From BOG-908 sp964242035 (GTDB lineage: Bacteria; Pseudomonadota; Alphaproteobacteria; Acetobacterales; Acetobacteraceae), in assembly GCA_964242035.1 (NCBI GenBank), contig CAXTCL010000249.1, positions 1 through 5,084 of the forward strand: a stretch of 5,084 bases of DNA, written 5' to 3'. Under the pieces are notes generated by a model, which was not told the DNA's origin, ran no database searches, and worked only from the letters and a program-made list of their open reading frames with translations. Of this stretch, positions 5,049-5,084 are shown piece after piece; the stretch's first letter is position 1, and each line of letters opens with the position of its first letter. Made by a program: the position numbers and the translations under genes.

Positions 5049-5084
5049 GAAAAAAAGAAGCAAAAAACTTTTGGTCCGCTGTCG
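5037..5084 (+). repeat. Terminator-like repeat, copy R4 (forward)
   Basis: The second 48-base copy in the same orientation as R1: GCCTTC, six T, G, seven A, GAAGC, AAAAAACTTTTGG, then TCCGCTGTCG, where the window ends. It differs from R1 only at bases 36-38. It may continue into a palindromic unit like 1-114 beyond the window edge. Confidence 0.85.

Overview
This 5,084-base, GC-rich window looks like chromosomal DNA from an alphaproteobacterium. Acetobacteraceae or a near relative is my best guess, judged from the style of the DmeF-type transporter, the glutamyl-Q-tRNA synthetase and the HNH protein. No 16S or other decisive marker is present, so the family-level placement is inference.

Layout. 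1-351 has no gene and holds copies of a terminator-like repeat. 352-2130 (minus) is a Tat-exported PhoD-type alkaline phosphatase/phosphodiesterase. 2209-3183 (minus) is a cation diffusion facilitator of the DmeF (Co/Ni) type with a histidine-rich loop. 3229-4068 (minus) is glutamyl-Q tRNA(Asp) synthetase, whose last codons and stop lie in another repeat copy. 4069-4464 is a divergent intergenic region with a three-copy ~30-base motif. 4465-5025 (plus) is an HNH endonuclease-domain protein, probably starting at TTG behind a strong Shine-Dalgarno site. 5024-5084 is its terminator, which merges into the last repeat copy.

The genes do not form an obvious pathway: phosphate scavenging, metal efflux, tRNA modification and an HNH protein of unknown role. 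phoD and dmeF could be co-transcribed across a 78-base gap, but a PhoB-box-like sequence in that gap suggests phoD may also be controlled separately.

I see no mobile element with a transposase, no CRISPR array, no phage or defence cassette and no RNA gene. The most unusual material is the repeat family. Its core is GCCTTC, a T-run, then an A-run, often followed by GAAGCAAAAAACTTTTG and ending in CGCTGTCG. It sits at the 3' end of three of the four genes, contributes terminator hairpins that overlap stop codons, and forms larger palindromes through the CGCTGTCG/CGACAGCG ends. The window begins and ends exactly with 48-base direct copies of it.
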